Assembly (NCBI RefSeq): GCF_030160015.1
Contig: NZ_BSNN01000002.1
Coordinates: forward strand, 620,001 to 684,000
Reading direction: 5' to 3'
Length of the DNA: 64,000 bases
From: Amylibacter marinus
Lineage (GTDB): Bacteria; Pseudomonadota; Alphaproteobacteria; Rhodobacterales; Rhodobacteraceae
The notes under the pieces were generated by a model, which worked only from the letters and a program-made list of their open reading frames with translations, did not search any database and was not told the origin of the DNA. Position 1 is the first letter of the stretch, and each line of letters opens with the position of its first letter. This document shows positions 55,273-63,783 of the stretch, piece after piece. The translations under genes and the position numbers were made by a program.

Positions 55273-55348
55273 GGGGCCTTAGCTCAGCTGGGAGAGCGCT
55301 TCGCTGGCAGCGAAGAGGTCAGGAGTTCGATCCTCCTAGGCTCCACCA
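55273..55348 (+). tRNA. tRNA-Ala (GGC anticodon)
   Basis: A complete 76-nt cloverleaf: acceptor GGGGCCT/AGGCTCC, D-arm GCTC/GAGC, anticodon stem CTTCG/CGAAG with loop CTGGCAG (anticodon GGC at 55306-55308), T-arm AGGAG/CTCCT with TTCGATC loop, and a genome-encoded ACCA end. Confidence 0.97.
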
Positions 55349-55475
55349 AATTCCCCCCTATATTCCCTAACGTTTAGGCTCTTTAAACTGACGTGAATTC
55401 AGTAGTTTTTTAGCTCCGTTATGATTTGCGACAGAAATCAGATCTATCCAAATAGATCCACAAGAGGGATCTATC

Positions 55476-56159
55476 GTGGAAAATACCCAAGTCCTTACCT
55501 TTAACATCCCCGGCCACAGCGGCCTCAGCGCCGTTTTAACCTCGGTTGAAAACCCCGCAGCGATTTTCGTAATGGGGCATGGCTCAGGAGGACGACTGGA
55601 TACCCCATTGATGCAGGCCATCGCCACGGCATGCGCCAAGGTTGACATCGCCTGCCTGCGGTTCAATTACCCCTATTCGGCGCAAGACGAATACCAACCG
55701 TTTACAGACATGCCAGTTGATCCGGATGCAATTCTGTTGGAAACCATCGATGCGGCACTGGACTTAGGACGATCGATAATGCCAAGAGCCAAGATCATTC
55801 TCGGTGGGCACTCTATGAGCGGGCTCTATGCCACCTATCTCGATACCACAACCTCACTGGGCATTGATGGTCTGGTCTGCCTCGGTTATCCCCGCAAAGA
55901 CCTACCAGAGCGCTCTGAGCACCTCTCTCAGCTCGCCTCCCCTCTGCTAGTGATCCAAGGTTCAAAAGACAGGCTAGGCACAGAACAGGAAATCACTGAA
56001 ATGCTGTGGGCAATCGATCCCCCCGCCCAATTAGATTGGATCAAGGGCGCATCCCATGCTTTCACACAGGATAATTTATCACGTGAACAGACCTCTGCGC
56101 AGATCGCAGATAATATCCAACGCTTCGTTCTAAAATTGGACGAGCGTTATGACTTGTAA
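55476..56159 (+). CDS. alpha/beta hydrolase (KANL3/Tex30-like)
   Basis: A 227-residue alpha/beta hydrolase of the dienelactone-hydrolase-like KANL3/Tex30 type: FVMGHGSGGRLDTPLM near residue 35, CLRFNYPYS, and the nucleophile elbow GGHSMSGLYA near residue 110, with LLVIQGSKDRLGT (Asp) and the catalytic His in GASHAF. The start is a GTG at 55476; no good ATG is available. Substrate unknown. It ends at a bidirectional terminator shared with carD. Confidence 0.78.
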   Translation: MENTQVLTFNIPGHSGLSAVLTSVENPAAIFVMGHGSGGRLDTPLMQAIATACAKVDIACLRFNYPYSAQDEYQPFTDMPVDPDAILLETIDAALDLGRSIMPRAKIILGGHSMSGLYATYLDTTTSLGIDGLVCLGYPRKDLPERSEHLSQLASPLLVIQGSKDRLGTEQEITEMLWAIDPPAQLDWIKGASHAFTQDNLSREQTSAQIADNIQRFVLKLDERYDL

Positions 56160-56169
56160 TCTATACACA

Positions 56170-56191
56170 AAAACCCCCGATTGGGGGTTTT
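56170..56191. terminator. bidirectional terminator between hydrolase and carD
   Basis: AAAACCCCC (56170-56178) and GGGGGTTTT (56183-56191) form a 9-bp stem with a GATT loop; T residues flank it in both directions. It lies between two convergent genes. Confidence 0.85.
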
Positions 56192-56211
56192 AGAATCGCT
56201 ATATTGATAAA

Positions 56212-56724
56212 TTAGGCGGCGCGGGAAATCAAAATTCCGGTGACCTTTTCAGAGGCTTCACCCTCTTCGGTACCATCTACCGCTGCCACTTCGCGGGTCA
56301 GGCGTTCTAGGGCCGCTTCGTACAGCTGACGCTCAGAATAGGATTGCTCGCGCTCTTCATCATTGCGATGCAAATCCCGCACAACCTCTGCAATAGAGAT
56401 CAAATCGCCTGAATTGATCTTTTGCTCATACTCCTGTGCACGGCGCGACCACATGGCGCGCTTAACACGGGCGCGCCCCTTTAGGGTTTTCATAGCTTTT
56501 TCCACCAATTCGGCGCTGGCCAAATTGCGCATGCCAACGGCGGTTGCCTTGGCGGTGGGAACACGCAATGTCATCTTGTCCTTAGCAAAGGAAATGACGA
56601 ATAATTCCATTTCGGTCCCTGCAATTTCAGTGGTCTCTACCGATAGGATTTGACCCACACCATGAGCAGGATAAACAACAAATTCATTTAGACGAAAATC
56701 GCCAATCTTCTTACCTTTAGCCAT
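56212..56724 (-). CDS. carD: CarD-family transcriptional regulator
   Basis: A 170-residue CarD/CdnL protein. The N-terminal RNA-polymerase-interacting Tudor-like domain is clear (FRLNEFVVYPAHGVGQILSVETTEIAGTEMELFVISFAKDKMTLRVP, residues about 9-54), followed by the helical DNA-binding domain (LKGRARVKRAMWSRRAQEYEQKI with its conserved Trp). In alphaproteobacteria CarD stabilises open complexes at many promoters, including those of rRNA. Monocistronic, upstream of fdxA only by position; a terminator follows it. Confidence 0.93.
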   Translation of the reverse strand: MAKGKKIGDFRLNEFVVYPAHGVGQILSVETTEIAGTEMELFVISFAKDKMTLRVPTAKATAVGMRNLASAELVEKAMKTLKGRARVKRAMWSRRAQEYEQKINSGDLISIAEVVRDLHRNDEEREQSYSERQLYEAALERLTREVAAVDGTEEGEASEKVTGILISRAA

Positions 56725-56865
56725 TCAAAGCTGATCCTTTATTTTGAAAATACACAACCAAGTAAACGCAAGTGGGTGTTCGCGCGTTTTGGGGATTTCA
56801 TGCGGGTGTCTAGATCGCCGCCAATGCCAGTACTCTCCTTGGTTTAGAGATTAACATAGCACAAA

Positions 56866-56893
56866 AAACGCCCCTATACCAGTGGGGGCGTTT
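56866..56893 (-). terminator. intrinsic terminator of fdxA
   Basis: AAACGCCCC (56866-56874) pairs with GGGGCGTTT (56885-56893); on the minus strand TTTTTT follows. It lies 39 nt after the fdxA stop. Confidence 0.8.
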
Positions 56894-56931
56894 CAATAGA
56901 TTTGGCCGCTGATGCGCGCGGGGATCCGCGC

Positions 56932-57273
56932 CTATTGCCCAGCCGTTCCAGGGTTCTCGGAGAAATATTTCTCCAACTTACCAGACTCGCCATCGCGTGC
57001 CTCTGCATCTGGCAATTGATCTACCTTGGTGATGATAACCGGCCAAATTTCCGCGTACTTGCGGTTAAACTCTACCCATTTTTCGGCATCAGGTTCCGTG
57101 TCAGGCAGAATCGCCTCGGCGGGGCACTCCGGCTCACATACACCACAATCGATGCACTCATCCGGGTGGATCACCAGCATGTTCTCACCCTCATAGAAAC
57201 AATCCACTGGGCACACTTCTACGCAATCCGTGTATTTACAGGCGATACAGGCGTCATTCACAATATAGGTCAT
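56932..57273 (-). CDS. fdxA: seven-iron ferredoxin FdxA
   Basis: A 113-residue ferredoxin of the 7Fe-8S type. The N-terminal cluster cysteines are arranged [14 protein letters not shown] (the middle Cys spacing typical of a [3Fe-4S] plus [4Fe-4S] pair) and the second motif is [14 protein letters not shown]-terminal extension of about 45 residues ([19 protein letters not shown]) is usual for FdxA. It acts as an electron carrier in the cytoplasm; partners are not known. It lies 48 nt downstream of the S4 protein gene, possibly in the same transcript. Confidence 0.95.
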   Translation of the reverse strand: MTYIVNDACIACKYTDCVEVCPVDCFYEGENMLVIHPDECIDCGVCEPECPAEAILPDTEPDAEKWVEFNRKYAEIWPVIITKVDQLPDAEARDGESGKLEKYFSENPGTAGQ

Positions 57274-57321
57274 AGTCTTATCCGCGATTACTCTGCATGC
57301 CTATTATGGGTTCGCGTCGGA

Positions 57322-57693
57322 TCAATCAAGACCACGTGTTGAAAAAGAGGACATGGCCTGCCGCTCTTTGCGGCTGGGGCGACCTTTTCCCTCGAATCTG
57401 GGGTTTTTCAGGTATTTATTCCGCTCGGGGGGCGGTTCAGATCGATCCTCGTACAGCGCCTGAGCCTCAGGCGCAGGGCCACGGCGGCTGCCGATCGCGC
57501 AAATGTGAATGATGCGCGCCCAATCGCCGGTTTCGAATTTCAACTCATCGCCGATTTTTATCTGAACCGAAGGCTTGGAAATACGCGTATCATTCACGCG
57601 TATTTTCCCCGCAGACACCTGTCTGGCACTTAGCGTGCGGGTTTTGAAAAACCGCGCATGCCACAGCCATTTATCGATGCGTTGCGCGCTCAG
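57322..57693 (-). CDS. S4-domain RNA-binding protein (HslR-like), probable CTG start
   Basis: A 123-residue RNA-binding protein of the heat-shock HslR (Hsp15) type. The S4 domain is complete only if translation begins upstream of the first GTG at 57618: the preceding 25 codons read QRIDKWLWHARFFKTRTL, the core of the S4 motif. No ATG, GTG or TTG exists there before a stop at 57699. A CTG at 57693 overlaps the helicase stop as CTGA and is preceded by AAAGGA with good spacing, so I choose it. The C-terminal tail is basic. HslR recycles stalled 50S subunits in E. coli. Confidence 0.75.
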   Translation of the reverse strand: MSAQRIDKWLWHARFFKTRTLSARQVSAGKIRVNDTRISKPSVQIKIGDELKFETGDWARIIHICAIGSRRGPAPEAQALYEDRSEPPPERNKYLKNPRFEGKGRPSRKERQAMSSFSTRGLD

Positions 57694-60356
57694 GATTTAT
57701 CCTTTAGCGCCATAAGCGCGGCAAAGGGATTGTCGGGATCAAGAGGCTTGTCCTTCTTGGGCGCGCTGGACGCCTTGCGCGGCGCTTTGCGCGCAGGCTT
57801 TGCCCCGCCTTTGGGTTTGCGGAACTTTTGATCTGGGCGTTGTTGGCGGGCCTTTGCAACCCACTTAAAGGTGTAGAACACCTCGATCATATCCTCAGCC
57901 TCAGCAGGCGTTTCTGGCGCTGCATCCGCTGGGGCCTCCTCTGCCACGGCGTCTTCTGTGCTTTCGGATACAGGCTTTACCTTCTCGCGCTCGCCCCGTT
58001 GGACATCAAAGCCCAGTCCGCCCATCAGATCGGCGAATTGCTCCAGAGACGTACCAGAAATAGACAACATGTCAGGATTGGCCTCAAAGCCCTCTTTTAC
58101 ATTCTGCGCCCGCGTCAGATCCGCAAGCCGCTCTAGCATATCAATACGGATCGCCCGTGCACCGGCCAAACGATACCCCGCACGTGGATAATATCCCTTG
58201 GGCGCGCCCTTGACCTCGGCAATGGTTACCAAACCAGCGGGCGGGGCCTCAGGGAATTCACCAAAATCTTCGAACAAGGACCACAACACCAAACGCAGGC
58301 GCGTTGGCGCTGGTTTCAACATCTGATGTTGAAACAGGGTATACTGACCAAAACGCACGCCATGTTTGCGCAACAGGCCTCGGGCATCTTGATCCAATTC
58401 CTTCACATCACGCGCCACAACAGAGCGTGGAATCACGCCAAGGCTTTCCACCAAACGGAATGCCAAACCACGGGCCATGCCAGTGATGGCAGGATCATCA
58501 CGCAATGCAATCAAGGCTTCAAACCCAGTGCTGACCTTGCGATCCATAAAATGGCTTAGGCGCTTTTGCACCTTATCGGCCACATCGCTACCAGCCTCGT
58601 CATCAACAAAAACCTCTATTCTGGGGGTCAGAATATCATCGCCCTTGACCAATTTGCCAACACCGTATTCGCCCCACATCAATCCACCCTGCTCGGTGAA
58701 TTCAAATTCCGTATCGGGGGCGTTGTAAATGCGATCTGCGCGCAATTTAAACTCGGGTTGCAGCGCCTGAATCGCCGCCGCTCGTAGGGTTTTTGCCTCT
58801 TCGCCGCTGGCATTTTTATCCAGCTGGAAACGGAACCCATTTAATTTTCCGACAAATTCGCCTTCGACGGAAACTTCACCCATTGTATCAACCTCAGCCA
58901 CAAGGCTCTCCTTTTGTTTCAAACGCCGCATTAAAATAGAGGTGCGCCGATCGATAAATCGTTGTGTTAATGCACCGTGTAGCGCATCTGATAGGCGATC
59001 TTCTACTGCACGGGTTTCCTCTCGCCAATAGTTTTCATTGGATACCCAACCTTTTCTTTGGCAGATGTAGGTCCATGTGCGGATATACGCCAATCTTTTC
59101 GATAATGCGTCGATATCACCATGCGGTTTATCGATATTGGCTACTTTTTGAGCAATCCAATTTTCGGGCACCGCCCCGTGTTCATGCAAAAAATTGAATA
59201 CCCGCGCAACCAAGGTGGTATGATCCACAAAAGATACCTGCCTAAAATCAGGTATCCCACAAGTTTCCCACAATAGTTTCACAGATTTTGCATCACTGGC
59301 CCGCGCGGCAATTTCGCCTGTCTCGACCAACGTGTGCAAGGTCTTTAGATCGGTACTGGGGCGCGTTTTCACCAAAATTGGATTATTCGATGGCTGATCC
59401 AAGCTGGCCAATAGGCTAGAGGTGGTGCCAAATTGCAGACGCGAATTACGCCACTGTAGGCGGCGCAGGGGCATGAAATGATTGTTCTCTATCGCTTCGA
59501 CCATATCCGCATCCAGCGGCTCGGCCTCGCCCGTTACCCCAAAGGTACCCGCATTCAAATGCCGCCCCGCGCGCCCCGCGATCTGTGCCAATTCATTCGG
59601 CCACAAGTAGCGCATTCGTTGCCCGTCAAACTTCATCAAATTGCTAAAGGCCACGTGATTGATATCTAGGTTCAACCCCATGCCGATAGCATCAGTTGCC
59701 ACCAAATGATCGACATCACCGTTTTGATACAGCTCTACCTGCGCATTGCGTGTGCGCGGGCTAAGCGCGCCCATCACAACCGCCGCCCCGCCCTTCTGGC
59801 GGCGCAACAACTCTGCGATGGCATAAACGCTGTCCGCCGAAAACCCTACGGTAGCGCTGCGCGCGGGCATGCGGCTTAGCTTGCGCACCCCTGTATATTC
59901 CAACGTAGAAAACCGCTCTCGATGAATAAATTCTACATTTGGAATCAGCTGGCCAATGACCTTGCGCATCGTGAATGCGCCCATAAACAGGGTCTCGAAC
60001 CGGCCGCGCATGTTCAACAACCGATCGGTAAACACATGCCCTCGCTCTGGGTCGGCGCATAGCTGAATCTCATCAATAGCCACAAAATCAGCGCCAATGT
60101 CCAATGGCATAGATTCGACCGTACAGACCCAATACTTGGCCCGCGCCGGCACAATGCGCTCCTCACCCGTTAGCAAGGCCACCGCCCCCGCCCCTCGCAA
60201 GGCAACGATTTTATCATAAACCTCGCGCGCCAATAGACGCAGCGGCAGACCAATCACCCCCGTAGGGCGCGCCAACATCCGTTCGATAGCATAGTGGGTT
60301 TTACCCGTGTTGGTTGGGCCCAATATGGCCGCAACACGTGGGGAAAGGATATTCAT
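57690..60356 (-). CDS. SUV3-like RNA helicase
   Basis: An 888-residue SF2 helicase related to mitochondrial SUV3. The Walker A motif GPTNTGKTHYA is at residues 13-23, the DEIQ-type Walker B is in FVAIDEIQLCADPERG, and motif VI reads QIAGRAGR. The middle domain contains the family-specific VATDAIGMGLNLDINHVAFSN. The C-terminal 250 residues are Lys/Ala/Pro-rich and end with the low-complexity tail KPARKAPRKASSAPKKDK followed by a conserved short motif (LDPDNPFAALMALKD). In the SUV3 family it would unwind RNA in decay. It overlaps the S4 gene by 4 nt. Confidence 0.88.
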   Translation of the reverse strand: MNILSPRVAAILGPTNTGKTHYAIERMLARPTGVIGLPLRLLAREVYDKIVALRGAGAVALLTGEERIVPARAKYWVCTVESMPLDIGADFVAIDEIQLCADPERGHVFTDRLLNMRGRFETLFMGAFTMRKVIGQLIPNVEFIHRERFSTLEYTGVRKLSRMPARSATVGFSADSVYAIAELLRRQKGGAAVVMGALSPRTRNAQVELYQNGDVDHLVATDAIGMGLNLDINHVAFSNLMKFDGQRMRYLWPNELAQIAGRAGRHLNAGTFGVTGEAEPLDADMVEAIENNHFMPLRRLQWRNSRLQFGTTSSLLASLDQPSNNPILVKTRPSTDLKTLHTLVETGEIAARASDAKSVKLLWETCGIPDFRQVSFVDHTTLVARVFNFLHEHGAVPENWIAQKVANIDKPHGDIDALSKRLAYIRTWTYICQRKGWVSNENYWREETRAVEDRLSDALHGALTQRFIDRRTSILMRRLKQKESLVAEVDTMGEVSVEGEFVGKLNGFRFQLDKNASGEEAKTLRAAAIQALQPEFKLRADRIYNAPDTEFEFTEQGGLMWGEYGVGKLVKGDDILTPRIEVFVDDEAGSDVADKVQKRLSHFMDRKVSTGFEALIALRDDPAITGMARGLAFRLVESLGVIPRSVVARDVKELDQDARGLLRKHGVRFGQYTLFQHQMLKPAPTRLRLVLWSLFEDFGEFPEAPPAGLVTIAEVKGAPKGYYPRAGYRLAGARAIRIDMLERLADLTRAQNVKEGFEANPDMLSISGTSLEQFADLMGGLGFDVQRGEREKVKPVSESTEDAVAEEAPADAAPETPAEAEDMIEVFYTFKWVAKARQQRPDQKFRKPKGGAKPARKAPRKASSAPKKDKPLDPDNPFAALMALKDKS

Positions 60357-60368
60357 TATTCGCTATTC

Positions 60369-60947
60369 CTAAAGTGGGGTGCCCTGTAATTCCAGCGTGA
60401 TGCGCGCAATGCCATCATTGGCTACCGCTGACTTGGGATGCAGCTTCACCACATCCTTATAAACAGCCAATGCCTCCTCTGGGCGGAAACTTTCCTCTAG
60501 AATCAGGCCAAGCCCCCCCATGGCGCCAAAATGGCGCGGGTTTAACCTCAGGGTATGTTCAATATCCGCCACCGACAAACCAAATTCACCCATTAAATAA
60601 AAGGCAGTCGCGCGCATATTCCAGCCTTCGGCGAATTCGGGCGCGTGATCGATCACAGCGGTAAAATGCTCTACCGCCTCGCCCAAGCGACCCAAATCCA
60701 TCGCCGCCATGCCCCGCTCTAGCAAAAAATCCACGCTATCAGACCCAGACTTGCGCCATTCCGTCCAGATTTTTTCCTCAACACGCGCGGCATCTTGCTC
60801 ATTCCCCTCAAGCAATTGAGCGAACAACGACTCGAGCGTATCCGTTTGCGCGTAAGCGTGATTTTTGTCACCTATTTGGCACAAAAACAAAACTAACGTG
60901 ACGATACCTGCTTTGAGTGCGGTTGATATTGGACATTCTTTTCTCAT
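60369..60947 (-). CDS. secreted/periplasmic TPR protein
   Basis: A 192-residue protein with a signal peptide (ALKAGIVTLVLFLCQIGD, cleavage probably after AYA) and three tetratricopeptide repeats (VDFLLERGMAAMDLGRLGEA, AEGWNMRATAFYLMGEFGLS, FGAMGGLGLILEESFRPEEA). It probably mediates protein contacts in the periplasm. I start at 60947 (MRKECP); the frame is open 81 codons further upstream but without family similarity and overlapping the divergent SCP2 gene. It is 12 nt upstream of the helicase gene. Confidence 0.78.
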   Translation of the reverse strand: MRKECPISTALKAGIVTLVLFLCQIGDKNHAYAQTDTLESLFAQLLEGNEQDAARVEEKIWTEWRKSGSDSVDFLLERGMAAMDLGRLGEAVEHFTAVIDHAPEFAEGWNMRATAFYLMGEFGLSVADIEHTLRLNPRHFGAMGGLGLILEESFRPEEALAVYKDVVKLHPKSAVANDGIARITLELQGTPL

Positions 60948-61007
60948 GTTGTGACAAGGATAGCACGAAGCCCACCAAAGGGAAGGGCAATAACTGTGGA
61001 GAGCATC

Positions 61008-61298
61008 ATGAGTGACGTGATTGAAATGGCCGTTAAGGCGATAAACGAAAAATTGGGTGCAGATGGCTTTGATGGATCGATCAAAATCGACATCGAGGAC
61101 GAGGGTAGCCTGATCATCGATGAAAATGGCGCCAGCGCCAGCGATGACGAGATGGAATGTACCATGTCTGCAGATGCAGAAACATTCCAAGGCATTCTAA
61201 GCGGTGATGTAAACGCGACCAGCGCCTTTATGTCGGGCAAATTGGCTGTCGAGGGCGACATGTCTCAGGCCATGAAGCTTGGCGCTGTTCTGAGTTAA
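61008..61298 (+). CDS. SCP2 sterol-binding domain protein
   Basis: A 96-residue single-domain SCP2 (sterol carrier protein 2-like) protein, which forms a hydrophobic pocket for lipids. Recognisable are the DEGSLIIDENGASASDDEMECTM beta-strand region and the C-terminal LSGDVNATSAFMSGKLAVEGDMSQAMKLGAVL, typical of the family. The ATG at 61008 has a GGAGAG ribosome-binding site. It is followed closely (11 nt) by a lysophospholipase-like gene, which suggests lipid metabolism. Confidence 0.9.
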   Translation: MSDVIEMAVKAINEKLGADGFDGSIKIDIEDEGSLIIDENGASASDDEMECTMSADAETFQGILSGDVNATSAFMSGKLAVEGDMSQAMKLGAVLS

Positions 61299-61309
61299 CG
61301 GTGAGAGCC

Positions 61310-62233
61310 ATGGAAAACGCCCCCTTCTATTCTGACATCGCGCGTGCACCTTTGGGTGAAATATGCGAGTACCGCACCGCAAGCGATGGCGTGCGACTGC
61401 GCGTTGTGGGATGGAAGGGTGGCACCAAGGGCACAGTCTTAATTTTCCATGGCCGAACTGAATATTGCGAAAAATACGGGCCAACGGTCGAGCATTTCTG
61501 CACGCGCGGTTATTCTGTGGCAATGGTCGATTGGCGGGGCCAGGGCCTATCACAGCGCATCCACAAACGCCCGACTATAGGGCACGTCGAAAATTTCACC
61601 GATTACCAATTGGATGTGGCGGTGCTACTAGAGTTTCTTATGGATCACGGCTTCCCAGCGCCCAGGGTGATGCTGGCGCATTCTATGGGCGGTGCCATTG
61701 GCCTTCGGGCGCTCTTTGAAGGGCTCAACATCGAGCGTGTGCTGTTTTCTGCGCCCATGTGGGATATCGCGGTTAATGGCTGGCTAAACCAAATCATCAA
61801 GGTCTACATTCAAAGCTTCGGGCGCATCATTTCTCCCAAAAGTTTGGTGTCTTCGACTAATATCAGAAACCCCTCTTTTGTGCAGGATTTGGATACAAAT
61901 AACCTAACCAACAACGCCGAGGAATACGAATTTCGCATCAAACAACTAAGCACACATCCAGATTTAGAAATCGGTGGCCCCTCTATACAATGGGTTTATG
62001 AGGCCCTGCGGGAAACCAAGCTGTTGCGCGCGAAACCCACCCCCAAAGTGCCTGTGATGTGTTTCCTCGGAACAGATGAGAGAATCGTCAGCCAAGCAGC
62101 CGTTTACAAGATGATGGATCGCATGGAAAATGGCACCCTAAGGGTCTATCCAGATGCCAAGCACGAACTATTGATCGAACAGCCCCATGTCACCTCGGCC
62201 ATTTGGAACGAAATTGACCAGTTCATCGCCTAG
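61310..62233 (+). CDS. alpha/beta hydrolase, lysophospholipase-like
   Basis: A 307-residue monoacylglycerol/lysophospholipase-like hydrolase (PldB type). Motifs are FHGRTEYCEKYGP (oxyanion region), VDWRGQGLSQR, the nucleophile elbow AHSMGGAIGLRAL near residue 124, MCFLGTDERIVS (Asp) and the catalytic His in YPDAKHELLIE. No signal peptide. I take the ATG at 61310; a GTG three codons earlier is also open. It lies 11 nt after the SCP2 gene and ends 6 nt before the convergent phosphatase gene. Confidence 0.85.
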   Translation: MENAPFYSDIARAPLGEICEYRTASDGVRLRVVGWKGGTKGTVLIFHGRTEYCEKYGPTVEHFCTRGYSVAMVDWRGQGLSQRIHKRPTIGHVENFTDYQLDVAVLLEFLMDHGFPAPRVMLAHSMGGAIGLRALFEGLNIERVLFSAPMWDIAVNGWLNQIIKVYIQSFGRIISPKSLVSSTNIRNPSFVQDLDTNNLTNNAEEYEFRIKQLSTHPDLEIGGPSIQWVYEALRETKLLRAKPTPKVPVMCFLGTDERIVSQAAVYKMMDRMENGTLRVYPDAKHELLIEQPHVTSAIWNEIDQFIA

Positions 62234-62239
62234 TTCGGC

Positions 62240-63037
62240 CTATTGATTTAACAATGCTATCGCCTGCGCATAAATGTCCGAATTTGCGGCGGCCACGACT
62301 GTGCCACCCGCGTGGGCGGGCCCGCCCTTCCAATTGGTCACAATGCCACCTGCGGCCTCGACCACAGCAATCGGGGCCTGTATATCATAGGCATTTAACC
62401 CCGCCTCAATCACCAAATCCACCTGCCCTGCCGCCAACAGCCCATAGGCATAGCAATCCATGCCATATCTGGTCAGCTTGGCCACGGAACTAACGCGCTG
62501 AAATGCAGCGCGCTCATTTGCGGTGCCGACCTCTGGGAAGGTTGTGAACAAAATTGCATCCGCAAGTGTCGTGGTCTGCCGTGTCGCCAAAGGCGTCGTC
62601 TGGCCAGCACGGCGCAATTCGGCACGCCCCAATCCCCCCATAAAGGTTTCGCCTGTATAGGGTTGATCAATCGCCCCCCAAATCGGCCCCTGCGCATCGC
62701 TTAGGGCGATCAGCATGCCCCAAGTCGGGGTGCCAGAAATAAACCCGCGCGTGCCATCAATTGGATCTAGTACCCATGTATAGCCAGATTGACTGGCCAC
62801 CGGCGGGAATTCCTCGCCCAGAATACCGTCCATCGGCCGCTCGGCCTTCAGAATTTCGCGAAACGCCAGCTCGATTTCCTTATCCGCCTGTGTCACCGGA
62901 TCAAATCCATCAGACAGTTTATTCGCCAATCCCTGATCCGGCTGGCGAAAATAAGCCAAGGCGATATCACGACCTGCGGAAATCATCCGACCCACGGTTT
63001 GTTCAATCTGCTTTTGGTCACTGGATTTCAGGCCCAT
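62240..63037 (-). CDS. hisN: inositol-phosphatase family protein, HisN-like histidinol phosphatase
   Basis: A 265-residue Mg-dependent phosphatase of the inositol monophosphatase fold. The metal motifs are GEEFPP (Glu) and WVLDPIDGTRGFISG (Asp-x-Ile-Asp-Gly-Thr), with the third Asp in AYDIQAPIAVVEAAGG. The TRGFISG variant is typical of HisN-type histidinol-phosphatases rather than SuhB, so a role in histidine synthesis is inferred. The start codon is preceded by GGAGA-T7, with the GGAG in the stem of a large hairpin, so translation may be controlled. Confidence 0.82.
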   Translation of the reverse strand: MGLKSSDQKQIEQTVGRMISAGRDIALAYFRQPDQGLANKLSDGFDPVTQADKEIELAFREILKAERPMDGILGEEFPPVASQSGYTWVLDPIDGTRGFISGTPTWGMLIALSDAQGPIWGAIDQPYTGETFMGGLGRAELRRAGQTTPLATRQTTTLADAILFTTFPEVGTANERAAFQRVSSVAKLTRYGMDCYAYGLLAAGQVDLVIEAGLNAYDIQAPIAVVEAAGGIVTNWKGGPAHAGGTVVAAANSDIYAQAIALLNQ

Positions 63038-63090
63038 AAAAAAATCTCCAAATTCACAGCACTGTTAATGTGCTGCGCGTTTGGAGATTT
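63038..63090 (-). promoter_or_regulatory. hairpin sequestering the ribosome-binding site of the HisN-like gene
   Basis: On the minus strand, AAATCTCCAAA and TTTGGAGATTT (63080-63090, 63042-63052) form a perfect 11-bp outer stem, with CAGCAC/GTGCTG (63070-63075, 63057-63062) as an inner stem. The 3' arm holds the GGAG ribosome-binding site, and T residues run directly up to the ATG at 63037. The form also fits an intrinsic terminator, so premature termination, translational control or both are possible. Confidence 0.65.
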
Positions 63091-63132
63091 CATATCAAAC
63101 CCTCAAGATTTAGAAAACCTTGAAATCTGATC

Positions 63133-63516
63133 CTATGCTGCGTCACTAAGCACGCGGGCCAGATCAAATAGTTTTTTGCGTTGGTTCTCCGGAATGGAAT
63201 AATAGGATCGCACCAATTCCAGCGCCTCTTTGTCGGCCAGCAAGTCTCCCGCTTTGCTGTTTGCTGGGGCGGTTTGCGAGGCATTTTCCACTTCGCCTTC
63301 TTCGTATCCTTCGAAGAAGAAGCTAACCACAACATCCATCGCATTTCCGATATCCCACAAGCGCGATGCGCTAACGCGGTTCATACCGGTTTCGTATTTT
63401 TGGATCTGCTGGAATTTAATTCCTACAGCCTCGGCCAATTGTTGTTGAGTCATGCCAACCATCCAGCGGCGATGACGAATTCGTTTACCTACATGCACGT
63501 CTACAGGGTGTTTCAT
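63133..63516 (-). CDS. XRE-family transcriptional regulator
   Basis: A 127-residue regulator with a Cro/C1-type helix-turn-helix at residues 10-65 (VGKRIRHRRWMVGMTQQQLAEAVGIKFQQIQKYETGMNRVSASRLWDI), followed by VSFFFEG and a C-terminal helical domain. I recall closely similar proteins across alphaproteobacteria. The start at 63516 has a strong GAGG ribosome-binding site; the nine extra codons upstream are not supported. It is upstream of the HisN-like gene on the same strand, separated by the hairpin element. Confidence 0.85.
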   Translation of the reverse strand: MKHPVDVHVGKRIRHRRWMVGMTQQQLAEAVGIKFQQIQKYETGMNRVSASRLWDIGNAMDVVVSFFFEGYEEGEVENASQTAPANSKAGDLLADKEALELVRSYYSIPENQRKKLFDLARVLSDAA

Positions 63517-63559
63517 TTTTTCCTCAAACTCAATTTCTGGCAATTAGTATAGCGGAAAA

Positions 63560-63593
63560 GGTGAAGAAAATTCACCGAAATGACGTAGGGTCA
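63560..63593. promoter_or_regulatory. palindromes upstream of the XRE gene
   Basis: GGTGAA-N5-TTCACC (63560-63576) and TGAC-N5-GTCA (63581-63593) lie 44-77 nt upstream of the XRE start codon. Either could be an autoregulatory operator. The rest of the 240-bp gap up to typA holds A/T-rich sequence and the typA terminator; I see no further gene. Confidence 0.35.
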
Positions 63594-63719
63594 CGAAAAT
63601 TATATATTAGCGCATAAGCAATTGTAATAATTATGTAAAAGAAAAAACCTATACTAAAGGACAGGTACCTTAGAACAGGTCCTAAAAGGTTAGTTTTTTG
63701 CAACTCGTTTAGTGGATTG

Positions 63720-63750
63720 AAAAAACCGAACGCTATTCGCGTCCGGTTTT
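63720..63750 (-). terminator. intrinsic terminator of typA
   Basis: AAAACCG (63722-63728) pairs with CGGTTTT (63744-63750), with an inner ACGC/GCGT stem. On the minus strand six T follow. It lies 34 nt after the typA stop. Confidence 0.8.
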
Positions 63751-63783
63751 CATGAGATTCGAAATTGCAACTTATAGGGGTTG

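Noticed and set aside
60948-61190. Long N-terminal extension of the TPR protein
   Set aside because: It overlaps the divergent SCP2 gene antisense and adds sequence without a signal peptide, while MRKECP at 60947 begins a good one.
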